Virus record (IMG/VR): IMGVR_UViG_3300032116_000194
Location: 1 to 61,142 of that record
DNA length: 61,142 bases
Origin: a virus
Reading direction: 5' to 3' (one strand)
A model generated the notes under the pieces. That model saw only the letters and a list, made by a program, of their open reading frames with translations. It searched no databases and was not told the origin of the DNA. Made by a program: the position numbers and the translations under genes. Below are positions 1 through 6,143 of the stretch, in pieces; the first letter of the stretch is position 1; every line of letters starts with the position of its first letter.

Positions 1-116
1 TTTTTTACAATATTGATGGGGTAGGTATACCCCCCCCCTAAAATATATACGCGCCTAAGGGACACTAGTCCACAACAGAATACCCCCGCTGCGCTTTTGT
101 CGGAACAAATGGGGTA

Positions 117-617
117 GTGGCTCAATCTTCTTTGATTATGTCAGACTCACTGGTGATTGGCGGTACTCCGATAGTATCGGAGGCCGTCAAGGCTCAAGTT
201 CTGTCGTCTTTCAAGGGCGGAAGTCTCCACACTCCTACCCAGGTATCTGGGATAGAGTGCGACGAGGCTTTCTTTGCTCTTGCAAAGGACGGCACGCACG
301 AAGTAACAATCCTCTCTCACGAGGGTGTGGTGAAATCTGGCCGCACAACCAAACTGTCCAACGGGGCAGTTGTGGCCACAGGGGAAGACGTCTACAGGGC
401 GTTGTGTACCCTGCAAATTGGTACACTGCAGGCAAAGTTGCGCCTGCATTTGTGTGATTTACTGCCACTGGTGAAAGCCGGTGGCAAAGGTAAGATGTCC
501 TTCGGGACGTATTACCCGGACCCAAACGATAAGGGTCCAGACGCGGTGAAATATCTCGTGCCCAAAGCGGCGGAGAGATACACGGCCTCTGAAATCGCTG
601 CGGCGATGGAGGCTTAA
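117..617 (+). CDS. Hypothetical protein, 166 aa (GTG start) or 159 aa (ATG at 138)
   Basis: Family not recognised. The protein is soluble, with no signal peptide or membrane segment. Codon use is GC-richer (many CTC, GCG, GGC) than in the small genes that follow, which suggests a different history or expression level. GTG at 117 gives the longest form, and ATG at 138 (MSDSLVIGG) is an equally good start; neither has a Shine-Dalgarno site. It ends at TAA and is followed 11 nt later by the first copy of a covarying two-hairpin RNA motif. As the first gene of the left arm it may be an early function, but that is inference from position only. Confidence 0.7.
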   Translation: MAQSSLIMSDSLVIGGTPIVSEAVKAQVLSSFKGGSLHTPTQVSGIECDEAFFALAKDGTHEVTILSHEGVVKSGRTTKLSNGAVVATGEDVYRALCTLQIGTLQAKLRLHLCDLLPLVKAGGKGKMSFGTYYPDPNDKGPDAVKYLVPKAAERYTASEIAAAMEA

Positions 618-628
618 GAAGGATTAAG

Positions 629-666
629 ACTCGAATGAACGAGTGAAAGGACGTTTCGTAATGTCC
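629..666 (+). repeat. Two-hairpin RNA motif, copy 1
   Basis: Hairpin 1 is ACTCG/CGAGT closing an AATGAA hexaloop. After a 4-nt GAAA linker, hairpin 2 is GGACGTT/AATGTCC closing TCGT. The same architecture with compensatory stem changes recurs at 1509-1546, 38 nt in both cases and just after a stop codon. Function unknown. Confidence 0.75.
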
Positions 667-687
667 AAAACTAACAACATATCTTTT

Positions 688-787
688 AACCGCTAACTAC
701 CCCATTGTTCCCTAAACACTGTAAATAACTTACTTAACCGTAAGTTGTACATAAATATAGCGGTTCAAACCAAGCCGCTCTTTTTTT
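688..787 (+). promoter_or_regulatory. Attenuator-like leader with competing stems
   Basis: AACCGCTA (688-695) is a perfect complement of TAGCGGTT (758-765). The second segment can instead form the terminator stem AGCGG (759-763)/CCGCT (775-779), which a T run follows directly. A small hairpin, ACTTAC/GTAAGT, lies between them. The two pairings cannot coexist, which is the layout of a transcription attenuator ahead of the gene at 823. Ligand or trigger unknown. Confidence 0.5.
759..787 (+). terminator. Intrinsic terminator
   Basis: Stem AGCGG/CCGCT followed by seven T. It overlaps the antiterminator strand of the leader at 688-787. Confidence 0.65.
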
Positions 788-822
788 AACCAAAACCCCG
801 CTAGCCAAGCGGACATATAAAT

Positions 823-1035
823 ATGGCAAATCTCATGCTACAAATCATAGCGTATGAAGAAAAAACAATGGCCTCAGGATGCACTGTCTTCAGTGTGGCC
901 TACCTCACAAAAAACGGTAAAGCCGAAAAAGCCATATTCCAAAATGTATCCGGAAGCATAGATATGATATACGGAAATTGTAAGGAGGTTAAAAACATAA
1001 GGGAATTCATAAAAGAATACAATGAAGATAAATAA
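823..1035 (+). CDS. Hypothetical small protein, 70 aa
   Basis: Unrecognised soluble protein (MANLMLQIIAYEEKTMASG...) with alternating hydrophobic segments typical of a small alpha/beta fold and a charged C-terminus (EYNEDK). It is preceded by an attenuator-like leader and followed at once by a G5/C5 terminator, so it appears to be an independently regulated single-gene unit. Start at ATG 823; an internal ATG at residue 16 is possible. Confidence 0.7.
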   Translation: MANLMLQIIAYEEKTMASGCTVFSVAYLTKNGKAEKAIFQNVSGSIDMIYGNCKEVKNIREFIKEYNEDK

Positions 1036-1060
1036 GGGGGAAGCAATTCCCCCTCTTTTC
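1034..1060 (+). terminator. Intrinsic terminator
   Basis: GGGGG-aagcaatt-CCCCC followed by TCTTTTC, overlapping the stop codon of the upstream gene. Confidence 0.8.
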
Positions 1061-1161
1061 TTCAACTCCGATTGGGGAGTATAAACCGTGTTAGGCCAAT
1101 CGCGTTCATTTAATGAGGTCACATTTAACAAAAAACACTGGCGAGTGTAAACGCATCTCTC

Positions 1162-1500
1162 ATGGTAAAGACATTCACCATATCAAACAAAAAAACAGGC
1201 GTACGAATTCCAGTAACCATGATCTTCAAAGGGTATACCCCTAAAGAAGACGGTTTCCAACCAATGGAAATCTGGGAAGTAAACGGAGTAGAAATGCATT
1301 TCCATGATGGAAGTGTAAACTACATCTTTTACCAGTGTTTGAGACGATGGGGAGTAATCCCCGAAAAGAGGAAAAAAAGACGTGTTTCACCAAGGATTGC
1401 TTCCCGTATTGAACGGGATTACAATATCTTCGGAAGAAAACGAAACAGCAAAGACAGGATTCCAGCACATTGGCTGGAGATGACCTCAGACAGGGGTTGA
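1162..1500 (+). CDS. Hypothetical basic protein, 112 aa
   Basis: Unrecognised. The N-terminal half looks like a beta-rich domain (MVKTFTISNKKTGVRIPVTM). The C-terminal half is strongly basic (EKRKKRRVSPRIASR and GRKRNSKDR), which suggests nucleic-acid binding by composition only. It stops at TGA, one of the left-arm genes where TGA must terminate; the next in-frame stop (TAA) is two codons later. The second copy of the two-hairpin motif begins 8 nt downstream. Confidence 0.7.
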   Translation: MVKTFTISNKKTGVRIPVTMIFKGYTPKEDGFQPMEIWEVNGVEMHFHDGSVNYIFYQCLRRWGVIPEKRKKRRVSPRIASRIERDYNIFGRKRNSKDRIPAHWLEMTSDRG

Positions 1501-1508
1501 AGGAATTA

Positions 1509-1546
1509 ACCTGAATGAACAGGTGTAAGGGCAGTTTGTACTGTCC
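1509..1546 (+). repeat. Two-hairpin RNA motif, copy 2
   Basis: ACCTG/CAGGT closes the same AATGAA loop as copy 1. After a GTAA linker, GGGCAGT/ACTGTCC closes TTGT. Stem positions differ from copy 1 by paired substitutions (T-A to C-G, C-G to T-A, T-A to G-C). Confidence 0.75.
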
Positions 1547-1876
1547 AACTATTTTTTCTCTAAATCCTAGGACAAACCAACGGTAAATCCTATCCTAGGT
1601 AAGGTTCCACGCATAGGGAATTAGCGTGTAATAAAACAATTCCCACAGCACACTCCCTGTTCCACGAAAGTGGCATTGCCGATTGTTTGTTTAGGCATGT
1701 AAGTAAACTAAAACATTCTGATGGTGATAAATCACTGCATATCCAGAGAAAACTGGTGGATATGTGGATGTACACGTGCTTAAGTGCTGCTGACCAGATA
1801 CGCTTTTTAGCCTATCTCGCGTCTTTGCCTGAGTTCCCAGATAAGCGTGTATTTTTTCAAACTTAAATCTAACAAC
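1547..1876 (+). ncRNA. Long structured noncoding region with predicted pseudoknot
   Basis: No credible gene occupies this stretch. It holds CCTAGG inverted repeats (1566-1598) and an H-type pseudoknot: CACGC 1608-1612 pairs GCGTG 1624-1628 while loop GGGAATT 1616-1622 pairs AATTCCC 1638-1644. It also has a CCAC-GAAA-GTGG tetraloop hairpin (1662-1673), GTGAT/ATCAC, CATATCCA/TGGATATG, and a closing ATACGCTT/AAGCGTGT stem followed by T6. It could be a long 5' leader of the gene at 1877 or a separate small RNA ending at the T run. Confidence 0.5.
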
Positions 1877-1879
1877 ATG
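1869..1879 (+). promoter_or_regulatory. CTAA-N3-ATG start context
   Basis: CTAAC-AAC-ATG. CTAA plus one base, three nucleotides before ATG, recurs at 2246, 2968, 6848, 6997 and 11556. It replaces a purine-rich Shine-Dalgarno site. Confidence 0.5.
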
Positions 1880-2116
1880 GAAAATTTAACCCACACCAAA
1901 CTCAAAGAAGTGACAGACCACGAAGAAACTAAAAAAGTGGAAAATCATTTCGCTGATTTGGTTTCTAAGGTAAATTCTTTGCAGGGGATATCTCCTGAAG
2001 ACAGGGACGACGTTATCATGGAAATAGCGTGGCTGAAAACTCGCGTATCTAAATACGCTAACGCAGTCTACGTTATGGGCAAACTTCATGGCGAATCTGA
2101 TGCGATCCTCACCTAA
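1877..2116 (+). CDS. Hypothetical helical protein, 79 aa
   Basis: Unrecognised, acidic and mostly helical (MENLTHTKLKEVTDHEETKK...). ATG 1877 is chosen over upstream in-frame codons because it carries the CTAAC-N3-ATG context seen in several neighbours. It is bounded by the structured region 1547-1876 upstream and a terminator downstream, so it is a one-gene unit. Confidence 0.7.
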   Translation: MENLTHTKLKEVTDHEETKKVENHFADLVSKVNSLQGISPEDRDDVIMEIAWLKTRVSKYANAVYVMGKLHGESDAILT

Positions 2117-2126
2117 AGTAAATACC

Positions 2127-2153
2127 GGGGGAGATCTATTCTCCCCCATTTTC
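2127..2153 (+). terminator. Intrinsic terminator
   Basis: GGGGGAG-atctatt-CTCCCCC followed by ATTTTC. Confidence 0.8.
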
Positions 2154-2253
2154 TCGTATATGTTCCTTGGAAACGAGATTAAATAAATTCCTAAATACAC
2201 GGAGGGCATGGTAGCTCAACCTCAATCATTGTTCACTGTTTAAACCTAAAAAA

Positions 2254-2565
2254 ATGGTTAACGTTCTGAAGTTTAACAACACCAAGAAACCAGTTTTTGT
2301 TCAGCTTCTTTCTCCAGACTTTGTGGAACTCCCCACAAATAATCTGGACCCCTTGGGTAACCCAATTACTCAAGCTGTGGAACTCCATCCCACCCTTTGG
2401 CAGATGGACGGTGTGTACTTCAAGGTTGTCTCTTTTTCACAATCTGCAAAGGGTTATCTTACCCTTAAGATTGTAGGCATATCCTCGAAAAAGGAGGATT
2501 TCGTGGTATGCATTGACCTTCGGAAAAGAAAAACAACTCCTCCCGAAGACGTATTTGGTGGATGA
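2254..2565 (+). CDS. Hypothetical protein, 103 aa
   Basis: Unrecognised beta-rich soluble protein (MVNVLKFNNTKKPVFVQLLS...). The start follows CTAAA-AAA-ATG. It ends in TGA, and reading that codon as Trp would add only a short meaningless tail, so TGA is taken as stop. A nested hairpin terminator lies 90 nt downstream. Confidence 0.7.
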   Translation: MVNVLKFNNTKKPVFVQLLSPDFVELPTNNLDPLGNPITQAVELHPTLWQMDGVYFKVVSFSQSAKGYLTLKIVGISSKKEDFVVCIDLRKRKTTPPEDVFGG

Positions 2566-2635
2566 CGTAGCGACTGTACGTATGTAGTACTCCTTAAGTG
2601 GACTGTATCAAAAGAAAAACACAAATTTCTAATTG

Positions 2636-2692
2636 AAGGGTTGATTTAGATTGTAAGGGCGGCAGAAATGTTGCCCTTATTTTAACCCTTAC
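2636..2692 (+). terminator. Nested terminator/antiterminator hairpin
   Basis: AAGGGC (2655-2660)/GCCCTT (2673-2678) followed by ATTTT forms a terminator. It sits inside an outer perfect stem AAGGGTT (2636-2642)/AACCCTT (2684-2690). GTAAGGG (2653-2659) could alternatively pair CCCTTAC (2686-2692). Confidence 0.55.
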
Positions 2693-2708
2693 AAAATATC
2701 TCTATCTC

Positions 2709-2957
2709 ATGAAAAGAAAGAGAAAACAAATGGTGGCACAGTATACTGCGTTTATAAGCGACCCTAAAGGTGGAAGCTACTTTAAAACGTATAAGTATAT
2801 TGGTGCTGCTTGTTCAGTAGTAGTACAAGCCTTACATTTAGGGTATTACGCCACTGTGTATGACTGTTACGGAGAAATCCCAAGCAATGTCATATTCAAC
2901 AACGGCCGTATTCTAAAAAGGCTTAAACCTTATAAAAACGAAATTCTTCACATCTAA
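2709..2957 (+). CDS. Hypothetical basic protein, 82 aa
   Basis: Unrecognised. The basic N-terminus (KRKRKQ) precedes an aromatic-rich domain (YKYIGAACSVVVQALHLGYY). The alternation of hydrophobics does not look like a strong membrane helix. It ends TAA, and the next gene starts 18 nt downstream, so the two are probably cotranscribed. Confidence 0.65.
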   Translation: MKRKRKQMVAQYTAFISDPKGGSYFKTYKYIGAACSVVVQALHLGYYATVYDCYGEIPSNVIFNNGRILKRLKPYKNEILHI

Positions 2958-2975
2958 AAATATAAACCTAACAAC

Positions 2976-3227
2976 ATGAGAAAATTCTTTCTCCTCTTTG
3001 CAGCACAAAACATCGTGCTTATAATCATCGCTTTCTTCACCATCTGCTCTCTTGCTTCTTGCGAGGACAACATGGTAGAAGCGAAATCAATTTGTATCTC
3101 AGGTGAAAAAGCAGGTCAACATAAGATCTGCTGGATTGATCGTCGTTTAATCGACGAAACAAATCCTGCACCTGACACAATCAAAGGAAAAAACTCGACT
3201 TTCGTAATCCTCGAAGTTGTGGAATAA
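2976..3227 (+). CDS. Small predicted lipoprotein, 83 aa
   Basis: The N-terminus has a basic start (MRKFF), a long hydrophobic stretch and a lipobox-like LASC at about residues 26-29, followed by acidic residues (EDN). This fits a signal peptidase II substrate that would be lipidated and held at a membrane. The mature part is about 55 residues and unrecognised. The start has the CTAAC-AAC-ATG context. Phage lipoproteins in this position often act in superinfection exclusion, but nothing here proves that role. Confidence 0.7.
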   Translation: MRKFFLLFAAQNIVLIIIAFFTICSLASCEDNMVEAKSICISGEKAGQHKICWIDRRLIDETNPAPDTIKGKNSTFVILEVVE

Positions 3228-3249
3228 AAAGGTTTAATAGTGAGAACGA

Positions 3250-3283
3250 AGGATCTTCCCAAAAGAGGGAGGGTTCTTTTTTT
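3250..3283 (+). terminator. Intrinsic terminator
   Basis: GATCTTCCC (3252-3260)/GGGAGGGTTC (3267-3276) followed by a long T run. Confidence 0.75.
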
Positions 3284-3353
3284 AAGTTAAGAGGTTCAAA
3301 GCCCTCGTAAAGCAGTGAGGACGTAACAACGTAAACTCGCTTAACTTAAAAAC
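3282..3353 (+). promoter_or_regulatory. Three-way-junction leader touching a start codon
   Basis: TTAAGTTAAG (3282-3291) pairs perfectly with CTTAACTTAA (3340-3349). Inside are two hairpins, CCTC (3303-3306)/GAGG (3317-3320) and ACGT-aaca-ACGT (3321-3332). The closing strand ends 4 nt before ATG 3354, so folding would cover the initiation region. Confidence 0.55.
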
Positions 3354-3632
3354 ATGGCGATTCATTACGATAAAGAATACCTTTCTCAAAATGCTGACTG
3401 TTCTAAAGAGATACCTCTTATGGATCAGTTAAGGTTTTTAACCAATTACGCTAAAAGAAAGGATCTTATAATATACTTAAAAAAAGTGCCTATAATAAAA
3501 AATCTACACATCACTCCAGAAGATACCTTTGAAGATGTAAAAGAACGCTACGAGAACAAGCTTGCTACTCCTCGTAGAAAATATAAAAAGAAAACTTTTC
3601 ATGAGAGTCTTGAGGGCCCCATTCAAAAGTGA
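3354..3632 (+). CDS. Hypothetical basic protein, 92 aa
   Basis: Unrecognised, soluble and lysine-rich (KRKDLIIYLKKVPIIKN, RRKYKKKTF), with a probable helical core. Preceded by the junction-like leader at 3282-3353. It ends at TGA 3630-3632 (TAA is 10 codons further on), and the stop lies inside the downstream terminator stem. Confidence 0.65.
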   Translation: MAIHYDKEYLSQNADCSKEIPLMDQLRFLTNYAKRKDLIIYLKKVPIIKNLHITPEDTFEDVKERYENKLATPRRKYKKKTFHESLEGPIQK

Positions 3633-3648
3633 GTGGGGTTCCTCTTGA
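3612..3648 (+). terminator. Intrinsic terminator overlapping the gene end
   Basis: GAGGGCCCCATTC/GAGTGGGGTTCCTC stem with loop AAAAGT, followed by a weak T-rich tail. Confidence 0.6.
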
Positions 3649-3683
3649 TTTAAGAAATTGTTTCACTATTTAAATCTCTTTTT

Positions 3684-3839
3684 ATGAAAATGAGTAATGA
3701 ACTCAACCGTGCGATCAAACTTTTTCTGCTCGCTCTGGCGGTTGTCGTCACTGTATTCCTCTGCTCCTGTGCTCCTAAAATGAGCTGCACTAACCCTCAA
3801 ACTGACTATTGGAAGGCACGAGGAATTACAAAAGACTGA
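3684..3839 (+). CDS. Tiny predicted lipoprotein, 51 aa
   Basis: Starts MKMSNELNRAIK, then a hydrophobic segment (LFLLALAVVVTVFL) ending in a lipobox-like LCSC near residue 30. About 20 residues of mature peptide remain. Stops at TGA, with a terminator directly downstream. Size and architecture match small phage lipoproteins such as outer spanins or exclusion factors; no family assigned. Confidence 0.65.
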   Translation: MKMSNELNRAIKLFLLALAVVVTVFLCSCAPKMSCTNPQTDYWKARGITKD

Positions 3840-3851
3840 CGATGGTTGGCT

Positions 3852-3890
3852 GCTCCTTCGCTTTAAAAGTAAAGTGGGGGAGCTTCTTTT
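3852..3890 (+). terminator. Intrinsic terminator
   Basis: GCTCCTTCGCTTT/AAAGTGGGGGAGC followed by TTCTTTT. Confidence 0.7.
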
Positions 3891-3951
3891 GAATTAAGAA
3901 ATTCTGGTAATGTCTTCTAAAGAGAGGGCACATCAGGATCTAGCATAACGA

Positions 3952-3997
3952 AAGGTTTAGATACTACTCTTCTGTCGTAAGATAGGGGAGTATTTTC
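3952..3997 (+). repeat. Terminator-like repeat unit 1
   Basis: Begins AAGGTTTAG, has the loop sequence GTCGTAAGAT, stem ATACT/AGTAT extended by CTCTT/AGGGG, and ends ATTTTC. Unit 2 (4051-4097) has the same frame with different stem bases. Confidence 0.6.
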
Positions 3998-4050
3998 ATT
4001 GAAGCTGTTTTATTGTCATACCACTGTTGAAAAACAGCGGATGCTGATGT

Positions 4051-4097
4051 AAGGTTTTAGTTTGCCCTTGTAGTCGTAAGATTGTGGGGGCATTTTC
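4051..4097 (+). repeat. Terminator-like repeat unit 2
   Basis: Begins AAGGTTTTAG, has the same loop GTCGTAAGAT, stem TGCCC/GGGCA and the end ATTTTC. The loop is conserved and the stem changed relative to unit 1, which implies selection on the structure and the loop. Confidence 0.6.
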
Positions 4098-4180
4098 CCG
4101 GTACACAGGTGGTTTGTAATGTAACTCAGTGTTCGCACGCTTTACAAAACAAATTGTGGGTTCGACTCCCATTACCGGGG
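4097..4180 (+). ncRNA. tRNA-like element (acceptor and T arm only)
   Basis: CCCGGTA (4097-4103) pairs perfectly with TACCGGG (4173-4179), followed by G and then CA of the next start codon. GTGGG-TTCGACT-CCCAT (4156-4172) is a good T arm with the canonical TTCGA loop. I cannot fold a normal D arm or anticodon arm in the middle 50 nt, which instead forms TGTAA/TTACA around GTG-TTCG-CAC. It could be a degenerate tRNA, a tRNA mimic in the 5' leader of the next gene, or a tRNA folding in a way I cannot see. Confidence 0.35.
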
Positions 4181-4181
4181 C

Positions 4182-4451
4182 ATGAAAGCAATAGATAAAT
4201 TCACGGCTTTGATGATGTTCGCAATTGGTATAGCGGGCATCGCTCTTATAATAAACTCTATCCCAAGAAAAACTAATACAACTTTAATCCCTGACACAAT
4301 AATTTCTGACACTGATTATTATGTATTCGATAGTGAATACATATATCTTTGTAAGAAAGATTCAATCATTTATAAACAGGCAAAAAATGAAACTGTTTTT
4401 CTTTATCTTGATGGGATTTTTCCCCCTTCTGGTCTCGGCACAGTCCGATAA
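4182..4451 (+). CDS. Small membrane protein, 89 aa
   Basis: One N-terminal transmembrane helix (LMMFAIGIAGIALIINS) follows a short positive start, then a polar domain of about 60 residues. The start codon directly abuts the tRNA-like element. The last 65 nt overlap the next gene in another frame, so translation of the two may be coupled. Family unknown. Confidence 0.65.
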   Translation: MKAIDKFTALMMFAIGIAGIALIINSIPRKTNTTLIPDTIISDTDYYVFDSEYIYLCKKDSIIYKQAKNETVFLYLDGIFPPSGLGTVR

Positions 4452-4992
4452 GTCAACAATCCAAATCGGTGTATCTTCTTATTCCCAGAATTCTTTGGGA
4501 GAAGAATACACTATCCACACCGCTGAAAAAATGGGTGATACTGTTATCGCTCATTCTTATACAGCACAAGCCTACGGCGATTTACGCCAAATCGGCCAAT
4601 TTATTACAGACTCCCTGACAATCCAAGATGTTGATTGGGTACACTGGCCTGCAAACTTTTCCCTAGACTTAAAAAATGGGGTTTTTGTAATGCACAGTAA
4701 AGAAGAAGACTCAGATTCCATTGGAATATCTGCAGTCTACACCGATCCGAATATTGTGATACGTATTGAACACCCGCGTTCTGCCTCCATTTTCTATCAA
4801 TTTGAATGGGGAGAATGTTATTGGGATGACTCCCATCAATCACATCCCGAAACTACAGTGCGTTTAGTTTATCGCTACGGAGAGTTTTCTCTACAAGCAA
4901 TAGACTGCATTGGAAGATCTGTTTATGCAATGGGTACATCCGAAAACGCGGTGCTTCTTTGGAATATCTTCAGCCCTATATGGGAAAGATAA
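4387..4992 (+). CDS. Predicted secreted protein, 201 aa
   Basis: ATG 4387 gives a textbook signal peptide (MKLFFFILMGFFPLLVSAQS, likely cleavage after SAQ). An upstream in-frame ATG would bury it, so 4387 is preferred. The mature protein is beta-rich with many aromatic residues (VDWVHWPANFSLDL, FYQFEWGECYW), compatible with a periplasmic or outer-membrane-associated role. No family recognised. A terminator follows. Confidence 0.75.
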   Translation: MKLFFFILMGFFPLLVSAQSDKSTIQIGVSSYSQNSLGEEYTIHTAEKMGDTVIAHSYTAQAYGDLRQIGQFITDSLTIQDVDWVHWPANFSLDLKNGVFVMHSKEEDSDSIGISAVYTDPNIVIRIEHPRSASIFYQFEWGECYWDDSHQSHPETTVRLVYRYGEFSLQAIDCIGRSVYAMGTSENAVLLWNIFSPIWER

Positions 4993-5017
4993 AAAAACCA
5001 GTTTGAATTGTTTTCAT

Positions 5018-5054
5018 AAGGGGGATGATGTAATGTTGTCTCCCTTAATCTTTT
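5018..5054 (+). terminator. Intrinsic terminator
   Basis: AAGGGGGA/TCTCCCTT stem with a 13-nt loop, followed by AATCTTTT. Confidence 0.65.
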
Positions 5055-5061
5055 GAACAAC

Positions 5062-5400
5062 ATGAACTTCCAAAAGAATGTACTTGTCGCTGATTTAAAG
5101 GCCTCTCAGAGCTTTTATTTTAGCATTGGCGTACTATACTCACTCGTCTCGTTTTTAAACGATTCTGATGCATCTTCAACGCTTTTTATAATACGTCAAT
5201 TTGCTAGAGAATATAAAGTTTTGCAAACGCCGGAAATGATATATCAAAAATATATGTCAATTTCTGAACACAATGCGCCAAACTTTTATACTGTAGTTGG
5301 AGACACTATACGGCCAAGTAATTCAAACTCACCGAAATCTTTCTACGCTGCCTCTTTACAGGAAGCAGTAGAGTTTTGTAAACAAAATAAAATTTTCTGA
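5062..5400 (+). CDS. Hypothetical protein, 112 aa
   Basis: Unrecognised soluble protein (MNFQKNVLVADLKASQSFYF...) with a helical C-terminus (LQEAVEFCKQNKIF). ATG 5062 is preferred over TTG 5053. It stops at TGA, and the next small gene starts at the base right after it. It heads a chain of seven tightly packed genes (5062-6411), most of them tiny membrane proteins. Confidence 0.7.
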   Translation: MNFQKNVLVADLKASQSFYFSIGVLYSLVSFLNDSDASSTLFIIRQFAREYKVLQTPEMIYQKYMSISEHNAPNFYTVVGDTIRPSNSNSPKSFYAASLQEAVEFCKQNKIF

Positions 5401-5574
5401 ATGCTGAAACTCCTTTATGTGAAGAGGTTTAACACCTTTCATCTTTTTACCGCTGCAATTGTCGGTGCTGCTATTAAGCATGCTTTTGACAACTTTACAG
5501 CAGAACAATTGTTCACCTACCTTTTCCTTTTCGGATTGGGTACATTTTTAAGGAACGATGGAAAAATTTGCTGA
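5401..5574 (+). CDS. Tiny membrane protein, 57 aa
   Basis: ATG follows the TGA stop of the preceding gene with no gap. The product (MLKLLYVKRFNTFHLFTAAI...) has one or two hydrophobic segments (HLFTAAIVGAAI, LFTYLFLFGLGTFL). It stops at TGA after overlapping the next start by 17 nt. Small size and packing support a real, translation-coupled gene; role unknown. Confidence 0.6.
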   Translation: MLKLLYVKRFNTFHLFTAAIVGAAIKHAFDNFTAEQLFTYLFLFGLGTFLRNDGKIC

Positions 5575-5836
5575 TTTCATTCTCAAAATTGTAATGATTT
5601 TGGGACTTTTGTTGGCCGCCTTATTTTACGGCACAATGTGCATAATTGAAGGAAGTTTCTTTGAATTTCTATTTGAAGAATATGGTTTTCAATTTCGCAC
5701 AACAACTTACCCACTTCTTTACGACTTACTAGTTGTCATTAAAGTAATGCTAGCTATAAGAATCGTAAAACGCATTGGGCTTATGATCTACAAAAATTTT
5801 ATTGACCCTAACTTTGACTACAGTAAATACGTATGA
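5558..5836 (+). CDS. Membrane protein with two to three helices, 92 aa
   Basis: Hydrophobic helices at about residues 8-28 (ILKIVMILGLLLAALFYGTM) and 50-75. It ends in ATGA, where the TGA stop shares bases with the next start, a classic coupling signal that requires TGA to terminate here. Could be holin-like by topology, but no family assigned. Confidence 0.7.
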   Translation: MEKFADFILKIVMILGLLLAALFYGTMCIIEGSFFEFLFEEYGFQFRTTTYPLLYDLLVVIKVMLAIRIVKRIGLMIYKNFIDPNFDYSKYV

Positions 5837-6033
5837 ATAAATATTGCATAGCTTCCTTAGGAGTAATTTGCTTCTGGGCATTTCTAACTGGAAGTATAAC
5901 TCTTTTGTGTATGTACATTCTTCAAAGCAGAAACTTTTGCGTTTTTGGTATTTGTCTTCTCTTTGCAGGTTTTACATCACACAAAATAGTCCTCGCTTTA
6001 TTAGATTATCTTTCTAAAAAGTTTGACCGATGA
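5833..6033 (+). CDS. Small membrane protein, 66 aa
   Basis: Two predicted helices (IASLGVICFWAFLTGSITLL and VFGICLLFAGFTSHKIVLAL) with a basic C-terminus (KKFDR). Both ends form ATGA overlaps with neighbours, so the gene is part of a translationally coupled chain. Topology resembles class II holins, but this is not diagnostic. Confidence 0.7.
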   Translation: MNKYCIASLGVICFWAFLTGSITLLCMYILQSRNFCVFGICLLFAGFTSHKIVLALLDYLSKKFDR

Positions 6034-6143
6034 AAAGCGAGTTTACAACATTTCTTTTTCACCTGTGGATTCTTATTACCGCAATCATAATTGCAGTTGG
6101 CATCCACAAATTTGTTTCACACATTAAAAAAAGAAAACAATGA
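6030..6143 (+). CDS. Tiny membrane peptide, 37 aa
   Basis: MKSEFTTFLFHLWILITAII... is a single-helix peptide ending in a basic tail (HIKKRKQ). ATGA overlap at both ends. It is short, but the perfect overlap chain supports translation. Confidence 0.6.
   Translation: MKSEFTTFLFHLWILITAIIIAVGIHKFVSHIKKRKQ

Larger units (their letters stand above)
3840..4181 (+). other. 342-nt gene-free, repeat-bearing RNA region
   Basis: No gene is supported here. The stretch contains a terminator (3852-3890), a GAATT/AATTC hairpin, two related terminator-like repeats (3952-3997 and 4051-4097) separated by a GCTGTTTT/AAAACAGC stem, and a tRNA-like element (4097-4180) touching the next start codon. It may hold one or two short RNAs. 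Confidence 0.55.

Noticed and set aside
1715-1760. Hammerhead ribozyme core (CTGATG at about 1721)
   Set aside because: The core reads CTGATGG instead of CUGAUGA, and a matching GAAA strand in the right helix is absent.
1590-1775. Leftward 61-aa frame opposite the structured region
   Set aside because: Composition is explained by the inverted repeats of the RNA, and there is no promoter or start context.
4097-4180. Suppressor tRNA-Trp with anticodon TCA
   Set aside because: TCA occurs in the middle (CTCAG), but the base before it is C, not the invariant U33, and no 5-bp anticodon stem forms around it.
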